Shown piece after piece: positions 28,633-37,216 of a stretch of DNA of 64,000 nt. How positions within the stretch are numbered: position 1 is the stretch's first letter; each line of letters starts with the position of its first letter. Under the pieces are notes generated by a model that searched no databases, was not told the DNA's origin, and was given only the letters and a program-made list of their open reading frames with translations. Made by a program: the position numbers and the translations under genes. This DNA comes from an uncultured Paracoccaceae bacterium (lineage in GTDB: Bacteria > Pseudomonadota > Alphaproteobacteria > Rhodobacterales > Rhodobacteraceae): assembly GCA_913062865.1 (NCBI GenBank), contig CAJXWO010000003.1:29566-93565 (forward strand), in the 5' to 3' direction.

Positions 28633-29838
28633 ATGGGCGATGTCGTCGTGATCGGGGCCGGGCAGGCCGGGGCATCCACCGTCGCGCGGCTGCGCGCCAA
28701 AGGGCATACGGGCAGGATCACCCTGATCGGGGAAGAGCCGGTGCCCCCCTACCAGCGCCCGCCGTTATCCAAGGCCTATCTGCTGGGCGAAATGGCCGAA
28801 GAACGGCTCTATCTCCGCCCGGAAAGCTTCTATGCCGAGAATGGGATCGAGCTGCACACCGGCGAAACGGTGGTGGCCATCGACCGCACCGACAAGAAGG
28901 TGATCGCGGGCGGCACCTCGGTACCCTATGACGATCTGGTGCTCTGTACCGGGTCGGTCCCCCGCCGTCTGCCAGGCGCCATCGGCGGAGAGCTGGCGGG
29001 CGTGCATGTCGTCCGGACCCTGCGTCATGTCGACCAGATGGCCCCCGCCTGCACCGAAGGCGCGCGTGTTCTGGTCGTGGGTGGGGGCTATATCGGGCTC
29101 GAAGCGGCGGCGGTCTGTGCCAAGCTGGGGATGCAGGTCACGCTGGTGGAGATGGCCGACCGCATCCTTCAGCGCGTCGCGGCGCCCGAGACCTCGGACT
29201 ACTTCCGCGACTTGCACCGATCCCATGGCGTCGATCTGCGCGAGGGCGTGGGCCTCGAGACGCTGTTGGGCGACACGCGCGTGACCGGCGCGCGTTTGAC
29301 CGACGGCACCGAGCTTGATCTGGACATGGTGATCGTGGGCATCGGCATCTCGCCCGCCACCAGCCTGGCCGAGGCCGCGGGCATTGTCATCGACAACGGC
29401 ATCGCGGTCGATGCGCAGGGCCGCACCTCGGACCCGTCGATCTGGGCTGCGGGCGATTGCGCATCGCTGCCCTACAAGGGTGTCCGCATCCGGCTGGAAA
29501 GCGTGCAGAACGCCATCGACCAGGCAGAATGCGTGGCCGACAACATCCTTGGCGCGGATCGCGATTATGATCCCAAGCCCTGGTTCTGGTCCGATCAGTA
29601 TGACGTGAAACTGCAGATCGCCGGTCTGAACCTCGGTTATGACCGGATCGTTGTCCGCGACGGGGGCGAGGCGCGATCGCATTTCTACTATACCGGAGAC
29701 AGGTTGCTTGCGGTGGACAGCATGAACGACCCGCGCGCCTACATGGTCGGCAAGCGCCTGATCGAGGCGGGCAAATCGGCTGATCCGGCCGTGCTGGCCG
29801 ATGCGTCGGCCGACCTGAAACCGCTTCTCAAAGCGTGA
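28633..29838 (+). CDS. FAD-dependent NAD(P)H:ferredoxin/rubredoxin reductase
   Basis: A 401-residue pyridine nucleotide-disulfide family reductase of the putidaredoxin-reductase type. It has an N-terminal FAD site (VVVIGAGQAGASTVARLR), YQRPPLSKAYL, a central NAD site (VLVVGGGYIGLEAAAVCAKL) and the second FAD motif WAAGDCASLP. Such enzymes feed electrons to a [2Fe-2S] ferredoxin for P450s or Rieske oxygenases. No ferredoxin or oxygenase gene is adjacent, so its partner is unknown. The ATG at 28633 has GGAGAG upstream. It overlaps rsmD by a GTGA. Confidence 0.9.
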   Translation: MGDVVVIGAGQAGASTVARLRAKGHTGRITLIGEEPVPPYQRPPLSKAYLLGEMAEERLYLRPESFYAENGIELHTGETVVAIDRTDKKVIAGGTSVPYDDLVLCTGSVPRRLPGAIGGELAGVHVVRTLRHVDQMAPACTEGARVLVVGGGYIGLEAAAVCAKLGMQVTLVEMADRILQRVAAPETSDYFRDLHRSHGVDLREGVGLETLLGDTRVTGARLTDGTELDLDMVIVGIGISPATSLAEAAGIVIDNGIAVDAQGRTSDPSIWAAGDCASLPYKGVRIRLESVQNAIDQAECVADNILGADRDYDPKPWFWSDQYDVKLQIAGLNLGYDRIVVRDGGEARSHFYYTGDRLLAVDSMNDPRAYMVGKRLIEAGKSADPAVLADASADLKPLLKA

Positions 29839-30401
29839 GGATCGTCGGCGGGCGCTTTCGGGGCCACGCCCTGGCCGCTGTGGGCAAGGGCGATGCCGGG
29901 GCCCATCTGCGCCCCACGACGGACCGTGTGCGCGAAAGCCTGTTCAACATCCTCATGGGTGGCCGCTTCGGAGACCCGATCACCGGCGCGCGGGTGCTCG
30001 ACCTTTTCGCTGGCACCGGCGCCCTCGGGCTCGAGGCGATGTCGAGAGGTGCGGACCATGTGACCTTTGTCGATGACGGGCGCGCGGCACAGTCTCTGAT
30101 CCAGCAGAACACGCGGATTTGCCGGGCACAGTCAGAGACGCGGTTGATCCGTCGCGATGCACGCAAACTGCCCGGGAATGATGCAGAACCTTGTGATCTG
30201 ATCTTTCTCGATCCGCCCTATGGTAAGGCGTTGGGCGAGGCCGCACTTGCCACCGCCGAAACGGGTGGGTGGCTCGCGCCCGGCGCCCTGATCGTGTGGG
30301 AGGACAGCGCGCCAATCACGGTGCCCGATGGCTTTGCCGCTTTGGACAGCCGCCGTTACGGGGACACGACGATCACGCTGCTGGAATATGATCCGGACTA
30401 G
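29835..30401 (+). CDS. rsmD: 16S rRNA (guanine966-N2)-methyltransferase RsmD
   Basis: A 188-residue Rossmann-fold methyltransferase. It contains RIVGGRFRGHAL at the N terminus, the SAM-binding VLDLFAGTGALGLEAMSRG and the catalytic IFLDPPYGKAL (DPPY, typical of N2-guanine or N6-adenine methylases). RsmD methylates G966 of 16S rRNA in the 30S subunit. The GTG start at 29835 overlaps the reductase stop (GTGA). Its TAG stop overlaps the stop of a convergent small gene within one CTAG. Confidence 0.94.
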   Translation: MRIVGGRFRGHALAAVGKGDAGAHLRPTTDRVRESLFNILMGGRFGDPITGARVLDLFAGTGALGLEAMSRGADHVTFVDDGRAAQSLIQQNTRICRAQSETRLIRRDARKLPGNDAEPCDLIFLDPPYGKALGEAALATAETGGWLAPGALIVWEDSAPITVPDGFAALDSRRYGDTTITLLEYDPD

Positions 30402-30577
30402 CCCAGGAGCGGCGGTTTCGGCGGAAGGCAAACACCCAGCTCGGCCCGCCATTCGGTGCCGTAGGGGCAGCCCAGCGGCCCCTGGTCGTCATAAGGACAC
30501 ATGCCGTTCCCCAGAACAGGCGCGGCAAGCCAGAACAGGGCCAGAATGCCGGCCGCACAGCGTGACTTTATCGGCAT
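30398..30577 (-). CDS. Small secreted cysteine-containing protein
   Basis: A 59-residue protein not recognised as a named family. It has a clear signal peptide (residues 1-23, hydrophobic core AAGILALFWLAAPVLG), then a short mature part with three cysteines. The segment CPYGTEWRAELGVCLPP follows a C-x2-GT-x-W-x6-G-x-C pattern seen in many small periplasmic proteins of this order. The ATG at 30577 is preceded by a perfect AGGAGGG, which supports real translation. The stop overlaps that of rsmD. Function unknown. Confidence 0.65.
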   Translation of the reverse strand: MPIKSRCAAGILALFWLAAPVLGNGMCPYDDQGPLGCPYGTEWRAELGVCLPPKPPLLG

Positions 30578-30653
30578 ACCGATCCCTCCTGCGCGCAATG
30601 TTGCCTGAAAGGCTAGCGAGCCATTGGCACAAGGCAAGATGGAAGGCTGTTTT

Positions 30654-30730
30654 TGGCGACCCCGGCAGGATTCGAACCTGCATCCTGCCCCTTAGGAGGG
30701 GGCTGCTCTATCCAGTTGAGCCACGGGGCC
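30654..30730 (-). tRNA. tRNA-Arg (anticodon CCT)
   Basis: A 77-base tRNA with the 3' CCA encoded. The acceptor stem GGCCCCG pairs with CGGGGTC, the anticodon loop is CTCCTAA (anticodon CCT, reading AGG), and the T-arm contains GGTTCGAATCC. It lies between the small secreted gene and the LacI-type regulator. Confidence 0.95.
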
Positions 30731-30863
30731 ACGCCTGTCTTTCATAGCGGTGTTTTCCCGCCATGTCAGCCGCTTGAGGCCGCAGCCGTCGCGGTTCTGG
30801 GCATTGCGCAGCGAAGCCGCTTCGCGCTAGGTTTTCCACAGCCTGAGCGAAAGGACCCTCCCC

Positions 30864-31889
30864 TTGGCCAACACCGACAAACGCCCCCTGACCCTGCGCG
30901 ACGTGTCAGAGGCGTCCGGCGTGTCCGAGATGACCGTAAGCCGCGTGTTGCGCAACCGGGGCGACGTGTCCGCCGCGACCCGTGATCGGGTGCTCGAGGC
31001 CGCGAAGAAACTGGGCTACGTGCCCAACAAGATCGCGGGCGCGCTGGCCAGCCAGCGGGTGAACCTGGTCGCGGTCATCATCCCGTCCATGTCCAACATG
31101 GTGTTTCCCGAGGTCATGACCGGGATCAGTCACGTGCTCGAGGAAACCGACCTTCAACCGGTTGTGGGCGTCACCGACTATTCCCCGGAAAAGGAAGAGC
31201 GCGTTCTCTACGAGATGCTGTCGTGGCGGCCATCGGGCGTGATCATTGCGGGGCTTGAACACTCCGATGCCGCCCAGGCAATGTTGCAGGCGGCAGGTAT
31301 TCCCGTGGTCGAGATCATGGATGTGGACGGCACGCCCGTCGATGCGATGATCGGCATCAGCCACCGGCGCGCAGGCCGGGTGATGGCGCAGGAGATCCTG
31401 AAACAAGGGTATCGCCGCATCGGCTTTTTGGGCACCAAGATGCCGCTCGATCATCGCGCTCGCAAACGCTTCGAAGGCCTGACCGAGGCCCTGGCCAAGG
31501 CCGGGGTCGAGGTCGCGGACCAGGAGTTCTACTCGGGCGGCTCCGCGCTTGCCAAGGGTCGCGAGATGACCGAGGCAATGCTGGCGCGTACGCCAGATCT
31601 CGATTTTCTGTATTATTCGAACGACATGATCGGGGCGGGCGGGCTGCTTTACCTGCTGGAAAAAGGGTATGATATCCCCCGCCAGATCGGCCTTGCGGGC
31701 TTCAACGGGGTTGAGCTTTTGCAAGGCCTGCCGCGGCAACTTGCCACGATGGATGCCTGCCGTGCGGATATCGGGCGGATGGCCGCAGAGGTCATCGTGA
31801 AACTGACCGAAGATCCCGAGGCCGAGGTCGATCGCCGGATCGAACTGACCCCGCGGATCAGCCACGGGGACACGTTGCTGCGCCGCTAG
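30864..31889 (+). CDS. LacI-family transcriptional regulator (GntR-like)
   Basis: A 341-residue LacI family repressor. The N-terminal helix-turn-helix LRDVSEASGVSEMTVSRVLR and hinge YVPNKIAGALASQR are followed by a periplasmic-binding-protein-like effector domain. Overall it resembles the gluconate repressor GntR subgroup. The start is a TTG at 30864; AAGGA lies eight bases upstream and no suitable ATG is nearby. No sugar catabolic genes are adjacent, so the effector and targets are not evident from the window. Confidence 0.88.
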   Translation: MANTDKRPLTLRDVSEASGVSEMTVSRVLRNRGDVSAATRDRVLEAAKKLGYVPNKIAGALASQRVNLVAVIIPSMSNMVFPEVMTGISHVLEETDLQPVVGVTDYSPEKEERVLYEMLSWRPSGVIIAGLEHSDAAQAMLQAAGIPVVEIMDVDGTPVDAMIGISHRRAGRVMAQEILKQGYRRIGFLGTKMPLDHRARKRFEGLTEALAKAGVEVADQEFYSGGSALAKGREMTEAMLARTPDLDFLYYSNDMIGAGGLLYLLEKGYDIPRQIGLAGFNGVELLQGLPRQLATMDACRADIGRMAAEVIVKLTEDPEAEVDRRIELTPRISHGDTLLRR

Positions 31890-31927
31890 GGCCTGGTACC
31901 GGGCCGCTCGCCATACTGTGGTGAAAA

Positions 31928-32004
31928 TGGTCGGAGTGAGAGGATTCGAACCTCCGGCCCCTGCCTCCCGAAGACAGTGCTCTACCAGGCTGAGCTACAC
32001 TCCG
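31928..32004 (-). tRNA. tRNA-Pro (anticodon CGG)
   Basis: A 77-base tRNA with encoded CCA. The acceptor stem CGGAGTG pairs with CACTCCG, the anticodon loop is TTCGGGA (anticodon CGG, reading CCG), and the T-arm contains GGTTCGAATCC. It sits between the LacI-type regulator and the EamA transporter gene. Confidence 0.95.
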
Positions 32005-32050
32005 ACCGTGGCGCGCGGGATAGCCTGTGCGCTGCGCTTTGGCAAGTCCC

Positions 32051-33004
32051 TCATTGGTGGTCGGGCGCGACCTTGGGATCGTTGGGCAGACGCGCGTAGG
32101 TGCCTGTGTTGATACGGCCGCGGGCCCGCAGGACAGGGCGGGTCGTCGAGGCTCCGGGCTGCTGTTCGCGGAGCACGATGTAAAGACCCGAACCGATGAT
32201 GATGGCCGCCCCGAGAGCTGTCCCGAGGTCGAGGCGTTCGTCGAAGAACAGTGCCCCGTACAGCGCAGCCCACAGGATCTGCGAATACTGCATAGGGGCC
32301 ACGACCCCGGCCTCGCCGGCCTTGTAAGCCCAGATCACCATCAGACCGGCCGAGAACGCCATGACGGCCAATGCGGCCAGACCCAGAAGATGGGTGATGG
32401 GCATGGGTTCGTAGACGAAGGGCAAAAGCGCGCCCATGATCGCGAAATTGGCCAGTAACGGATAGAGCATCAGCACGACATTGCGTTCGTCCGGGCCGAT
32501 CTTGCGCACGATGATCGAGGCAAAGGCGCTGCCCACCGCCGCCCCCAGTGCCGCAAGGTGACCGAGCGAAAGATCTGCCGTGCCCGGACGCAGCACGACG
32601 ATGACCCCGGCCAATCCCACGATCACCGCGATCCAGCGCCGAAGGCGCACCCGCTCCCCCAGGATCGGAATCGACAGCACTGTGATCAGAAGCGGTGTGG
32701 CGAACAGGATCGCGTAGACCTGCGCCAACGGAAGGGTCGAGAAGGCGTAGAAGGCTGCCGTTGCAGTCACGACGATGGACAACGTCCTGAGTGTCACCCA
32801 CCAAGGATGGACCGGGCGCAGATGACCCGGCTCCGCATCGCCGATCAGCATCACCGAAACCAGCGGGAAGCCGAACAGCACGCTGAAGAATACGATCTGG
32901 AAGGGGCTGTAGGACGCGCCCAGGAACTTGACGATCACGTCATGGGCCGCGAACACACCGAATGCCGCCAGGGCGAGAAGCGCGCCTTTCAGGTTTCCGC
33001 TCAT
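32051..33004 (-). CDS. EamA/DMT-family inner-membrane transporter
   Basis: A 317-residue protein with ten predicted transmembrane helices in two EamA repeats. Typical segments are LPLAQVYAILFATPLLIT in the first half and GVVAPMQYSQILWAALYGAL in the second. The C-terminal 30 residues are polar (TRPVLRARGRINTGTYARLP). Members of this drug/metabolite superfamily export small metabolites such as amino acids; the substrate is not predictable. The gene is isolated, with the leuB terminator upstream. Confidence 0.9.
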   Translation of the reverse strand: MSGNLKGALLALAAFGVFAAHDVIVKFLGASYSPFQIVFFSVLFGFPLVSVMLIGDAEPGHLRPVHPWWVTLRTLSIVVTATAAFYAFSTLPLAQVYAILFATPLLITVLSIPILGERVRLRRWIAVIVGLAGVIVVLRPGTADLSLGHLAALGAAVGSAFASIIVRKIGPDERNVVLMLYPLLANFAIMGALLPFVYEPMPITHLLGLAALAVMAFSAGLMVIWAYKAGEAGVVAPMQYSQILWAALYGALFFDERLDLGTALGAAIIIGSGLYIVLREQQPGASTTRPVLRARGRINTGTYARLPNDPKVAPDHQ

Positions 33005-33073
33005 GTGTGACTGTCCCGTTCCATTTGTTAGCGATACCACCAGCCGGTCGCGCCCATGGCAAGGGGGGCACAA

Positions 33074-33104
33074 GAAAAAAGGGTCCAGCCAGGCCGGACC
33101 CTTT
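33074..33104 (-). terminator. Intrinsic terminator after leuB
   Basis: On the minus strand AAAGGGTCC pairs with GGACCCTTT and is followed by more Ts (TTTTTTC). It lies 23 bases past the leuB stop. Confidence 0.88.
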
Positions 33105-33126
33105 GCACCGAACCGAGACGCGTGTG

Positions 33127-34230
33127 TCAGAGGCTCGCGTCAAGCGCCGCCAGAACCGCGTCGCCCATCTGCGAGGTGGTCGCGGGCGTCGCCCCTTCGA
33201 CATTCAACAGGTCCGCGGTGCGCACGCCGTCGGCCAGCACCTGTTCCACGGCTTCTTCCAGCCGGGTCGCCTCGTCGCCCAGGTCGAAGGAATAGCGCAG
33301 CGCCATGGCAAGGCTCAGGATGCAGGCGCAGGGGTTGGCCTTGCCCTGACCGGCGATGTCGGGCGCCGAACCATGGACGGGCTCGTACAGCGCCTTGGGC
33401 CGGCCGTTCTCCATCGGCTTGCCCAGAGAGGCCGAAGGCAGCATGCCGAGCGACCCGGTCAGCATCGCGGCAAGGTCCGACAAGAGATCGCCAAAGAGGT
33501 TGTCGGTCACGATCACATCGAACTGCTTGGGCCAGCGGGTCAGCTGCATCGCGCCCGCGTCGGCATACATGTGGCTCAGTTCGACCTCGGGATAATCCTT
33601 GCCCACCTCGGTCACGACCTCGCGCCACAGGATGCCCGATTCCATGACATTGGCCTTTTCCATGGAACAGAGCTTCTTGTTGCGCTTCATCGCCAGGTCG
33701 AAGGCTGAACGGGCGACGCGGTCGATCTCGCTTTCGGTATAGCGCTGGGTGTTGATGCCCACGCGTTCGTTGCCCTCTTCGATGATCCCGCGCGGTTCGC
33801 CGAAATAGACGCCGCTTGTCAGTTCGCGCACGATCATGATGTCGAGCCCCGACACCACGTCCTTTTTGAGCGAGCTGAAATCGGAGAGTGCGTCAAAGCA
33901 CTGTGCCGGGCGCAGGTTGGCGAACAGGTCCATTTCCTTGCGCAGGCGCAGAAGACCACGTTCGGGCTTCACGCTGAAATCGAGTGCGTCGTATTTCGGC
34001 CCGCCCACGGCGCCCAGCAGCACCGCGTCGACCTCTTGGGCCTTTGCCATCGTGTCGTCATGCAGCGGCGTGCCATGGGCATCGTAGGCCGCGCCGCCCA
34101 CCAGATCCTCGCTCACGTCGAAACGGATGCCGCGCTTGGTTCCGAACCAGTCGATGATGCGCGACACCTCGGTCATGACCTCGGGGCCGATGCCGTCACC
34201 GGGGAGGATGAGAAGCGATGGGTTTGCCAT
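33127..34230 (-). CDS. leuB: 3-isopropylmalate dehydrogenase
   Basis: LeuB (367 residues) oxidatively decarboxylates 3-isopropylmalate to the direct precursor of leucine. Family signatures are [11 protein letters not shown] at the N terminus, the substrate arginines in [18 protein letters not shown], and the C-terminal [20 protein letters not shown] metal and NAD site. The remaining leuCD genes are 4 kb away on the same strand, so the leucine genes are clustered but interrupted by a LysR/epimerase/EEP block. Confidence 0.97.
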   Translation of the reverse strand: MANPSLLILPGDGIGPEVMTEVSRIIDWFGTKRGIRFDVSEDLVGGAAYDAHGTPLHDDTMAKAQEVDAVLLGAVGGPKYDALDFSVKPERGLLRLRKEMDLFANLRPAQCFDALSDFSSLKKDVVSGLDIMIVRELTSGVYFGEPRGIIEEGNERVGINTQRYTESEIDRVARSAFDLAMKRNKKLCSMEKANVMESGILWREVVTEVGKDYPEVELSHMYADAGAMQLTRWPKQFDVIVTDNLFGDLLSDLAAMLTGSLGMLPSASLGKPMENGRPKALYEPVHGSAPDIAGQGKANPCACILSLAMALRYSFDLGDEATRLEEAVEQVLADGVRTADLLNVEGATPATTSQMGDAVLAALDASL

Positions 34231-34291
34231 GATGCACTGTCCTTTGGGCGATCTGTGATTGCAGGACGCCTACCCATTGCCGCGGGGGTGG

Positions 34292-35188
34292 TCAAGAAAC
34301 CAGCGGGTCAAGGCCCTCGGCCAGGATGCGCCAGACACGCTTGATCCTGGGCGTGTGGTAAAGCTCCTCATGGGCCGCCAGCCAGACGGGCAGGCTGGGG
34401 ATGTCCATGTCGGGCAGCACCTCTTCGATCTCGGGGTCGGCCCGGGCCACATCCGCCTGGCAAGAGCCGATACCGCAGCCCGCGCGCACCAGCGCCCAAT
34501 AGACCGTCTGGTTGTCGCAGCGCGTGGTGAACCAGTCGCGATGGGCGGGCCAGCCCATCTGGCGCATGGTCTTCACGATCAGTTCGTTCCGGTCATAGCC
34601 GATGAGGTCATGGCGCAAGAGATCCTCGGGCTGCCCGGGCCGGCCCGCCCGGTCAAGGTAGCTGCGCGCGGCAAAGACCCCCATCTTCATCTCGCCAAGT
34701 TTGCGCGCGACGATGTCCAGCTGCGTGGGCCGGTACATGCGCACGGCGATATCCGCCTCGCGATAGAGCAGGTTTTCCGACGTGTCGCTGGGCACGAGGT
34801 CGATGCGGATCTCGGGCTCGAGCGTGCGTAGGCGCGCCAGGATCGGCGGCAGCACATACTGCGACATGAACAGGCTCGAGGTGATGCGGATCGTCCCGTG
34901 CAGGCGCGTGTCGCGCCCGGCGGCGTTCAGCGCGATCTGGCGCATGGCGTCGCGCATCCGGTGCGCTGGCTCCAGCAGGGTTTCGCCCGTCTCGGTCAGG
35001 CGCAAGCCCTTGGGGTGGCGTTGGAACAGGGGCACGCCCAACAGCATTTCGAGCTCTTTGATCTGGCGGCCCATCGTGGGCTGGCTGGTGCCAAGCCGCC
35101 GTGCGCCTGCGGACAGCGACCCGGTCTCGGCCACCGCGAGAAAGGCGCGCACCAGCGCCCAGTCCATGTCCGACAGGCTGCTGTCCAT
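34292..35188 (-). CDS. LysR-family transcriptional regulator
   Basis: A 298-residue LysR-type regulator. The winged helix-turn-helix (LVRAFLAVAETGSLSAGARR, TSQPTMGRQIKELEMLLG) is followed by the periplasmic-binding-like effector domain. It is divergent from the NAD-dependent epimerase-like gene across 93 bases, and an inverted repeat of LysR-box form lies between them, so it probably controls that gene and itself. No effector can be assigned. Confidence 0.92.
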   Translation of the reverse strand: MDSSLSDMDWALVRAFLAVAETGSLSAGARRLGTSQPTMGRQIKELEMLLGVPLFQRHPKGLRLTETGETLLEPAHRMRDAMRQIALNAAGRDTRLHGTIRITSSLFMSQYVLPPILARLRTLEPEIRIDLVPSDTSENLLYREADIAVRMYRPTQLDIVARKLGEMKMGVFAARSYLDRAGRPGQPEDLLRHDLIGYDRNELIVKTMRQMGWPAHRDWFTTRCDNQTVYWALVRAGCGIGSCQADVARADPEIEEVLPDMDIPSLPVWLAAHEELYHTPRIKRVWRILAEGLDPLVS

Positions 35189-35205
35189 TCATTCATGAAT
35201 ACATG

Positions 35206-35223
35206 TTGCCAAAGATTCGGCAA
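35206..35223. promoter_or_regulatory. LysR-type operator candidate TTGCC-N8-GGCAA
   Basis: A perfect 5-bp inverted repeat with eight-base spacer, fitting the T-N11-A rule for LysR boxes. It lies 18 bases upstream of the LysR gene and 59 bases upstream of the epimerase-like gene. Confidence 0.5.
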
Positions 35224-35281
35224 TTCCGATGCAAGCGCTCTGCACCTACGTTGACCCAAGACGTTGAAACGGAGACCGAAC

Positions 35282-36146
35282 ATGACGCAAACCGCCCTGA
35301 TCCTTGGCGCCAACGGCCGCTTTGGTGGCCACGCCGCGCGGGCGTTTGATGCCGCCGGATGGACCGTGCGCCGCTTTGATCGCAAGACCGATACGCTCGA
35401 CCGTGCGGCCGAGGGTGTCGATGTGATCGTGAACGCCTGGAACCCTCTTTACAGCCAGTGGCCCTCGCAGTTGCCGGGGCAGCACGCGGATGTGCGGCGC
35501 GTCGCGCTTCAGCAGGATGCGACCGTGATCGTTCCCGGCAATGTCTATGTCTTCGGGCCGGGCAATGGCGGCACCTGGAGCGCCGACACACCGCACAAGG
35601 CGCAGAACACCCTGGGCCGCCTGCGGCGCGAGATGGAGGCGGCCTATCGAGACGAGGGGGTCAAAACCATCCTGTTGCGCTGCGGCGATTTCCTGGACGA
35701 TGCGCCCTCGGGCAACTGGTTCGACAAGGTGATGGCACCGGGTCTGCCCAGCGGGCGGCTGGTCTATCCGGGGCGCACCGATGCGGACCACGCATGGGCT
35801 TACCTGCCCGACGCGACCCGTGCTGCGCAGGCGCTGGCCGAGATACGGGCCGACTTGCCGCACTTCGCCGACATTCCCTTTTCCCGGCTACACGCTGACC
35901 GGGGCTGCGCTGGCGCAGGCGCTGGGCGCGGTCATGGGGCGGGCCGTCACGGCCCGACCCTTCAACTGGCGGATGCTGTGGTTTGCCCAGCCCTTCTGGC
36001 CCGAGGCGCGGTACCTGCGCGAGATGCGCTATCTGTGGGACATGCCGCATCGCCTGGATGGGGCGATGTTCGACAGCCTCTTACCGGGGTTCCGCCACAC
36101 CGACCTGTCCGAGGCGCTGGCCGCCGCCACGGCGCATCTGCGCTAG
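35282..36146 (+). pseudogene. NAD-dependent epimerase/dehydratase-like gene, frameshifted
   Basis: The N-terminal part (LILGANGRFGGHAARAFDAA, a Rossmann NAD(P) motif) is in one frame up to ADIPF. The downstream part, beginning PGYTLTGAALAQALG and ending AAATAHLR-stop, is in the next frame. A run of four Ts at 35879-35882 holds one base too many; removing it joins the frames into a normal protein of about 287 residues. This is either a recent mutation or a sequencing error. The family is SDR-type oxidoreductases or epimerases. It is divergent from the LysR gene that probably controls it. Confidence 0.85.
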
Positions 36147-37216
36147 TTCTCCAGGTCCACCCAGACCAGGCGGTGGCGGCTGGCGGTCGTCACCGTATCC
36201 GCCAAGGGGTCGCCGGGGTCGGGCCAAAACACGCCGCTCTCCACAACGTGCAGGTTGGCCGAGGGCAGAACGTAATCCACCCGCAGGTTGCCCGGATCGG
36301 GCTCAGGCCAATCTGCGGTGTCCTGTCCGGACGGACCGGATTGTGTCGGATCGGCTGCAGCAGCCCCGCCGGCAGAGCTGGGCGCGGGATCCTGCAGGCG
36401 GAGATCGGACAGCAAACTGCGCATCGCCTCAGGGTATCCGGCGCCATCCACCGGGTCGAGATTGGCATTGCCGAGGATTACGAAGGGCCCCGACGGCGCG
36501 GCGGCAAGCGAACCGTCCAGAACCAGCTGCCATAGCCGCAGCTCGTCACGGTTTCGCAGACCGTTGCGGTCCTCGGGGCCGTCAAAGACCGGCGTGGTGG
36601 CGTAAAAGGCCATCAGAGTCACGAGGCCGTTGGGCGTGTCGACCGGCACCATCCAGTGGCCTGTGGTCGAGAGCGGCAGCAGCTCGAGCGCGTTATCGGC
36701 ATAAAAGGATGTGCCGTCGGGCAGCACAGGCAGCGTTGCGCCCGGCAGATCGCGCCACAACAGCCCGCTCAGATCCATGACGCCTGTCGCTTCCACCGGG
36801 TACATGGACAAAAGCGCCATTCCGGCCTGACCGGCGAATTCCCCGTATCCCAGCGCGTCATCCGGCCCGCCCAAGAGCCCGTCGCGATTCAGGTCCAGCC
36901 CGCTGGGCACCCCGCGATTGGGGGGTAGGGCAAAGAGGTGCGGGTAGGCGGGCCCGCCCTCTGCCGCGATCCGGTCGCGCAGGGCGGTCAGGGCCAAACG
37001 CCCAGCATCATAATCGAACCCGGTCAAGAGGAGGATATCGGGAGCGGCCGTTGCGATTACCTTGGCGACAGCCCGGGATTGGTCGTCCTCGCCGGTAATG
37101 TCCCGCAAAAGCAGGCCGGGCCCGTCACGGGACAGTTCCGTGTGATAGGTGGCGATGCGCAGGGTGTCGGCAGTGGCGGCCGTGGCGATCACCACGGCCC
37201 ACAGCGCCGCGATCAG
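36143..37216 (-). CDS. Secreted endonuclease/exonuclease/phosphatase-family protein
   Basis: About 357 residues of the EEP fold: LRIATYHTEL near the N terminus, then PDILLLTGFDYDAG, PFVILGNANLDPVDG and LRVDYVLPSANL, corresponding to the family's metal and phosphate motifs although the usual GDFN is GNAN here. A signal peptide (LIAALWAVVIATAATA) precedes it. No ATG is suitably placed: a CTG at 37216 would give a CTGA overlap with the upstream gene, while a GTG at 37195 would shorten the signal peptide. Its TAG stop shares a CTAG with the epimerase stop. Substrate unknown. Confidence 0.75.
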   Translation of the reverse strand: MIAALWAVVIATAATADTLRIATYHTELSRDGPGLLLRDITGEDDQSRAVAKVIATAAPDILLLTGFDYDAGRLALTALRDRIAAEGGPAYPHLFALPPNRGVPSGLDLNRDGLLGGPDDALGYGEFAGQAGMALLSMYPVEATGVMDLSGLLWRDLPGATLPVLPDGTSFYADNALELLPLSTTGHWMVPVDTPNGLVTLMAFYATTPVFDGPEDRNGLRNRDELRLWQLVLDGSLAAAPSGPFVILGNANLDPVDGAGYPEAMRSLLSDLRLQDPAPSSAGGAAAADPTQSGPSGQDTADWPEPDPGNLRVDYVLPSANLHVVESGVFWPDPGDPLADTVTTASRHRLVWVDLEN

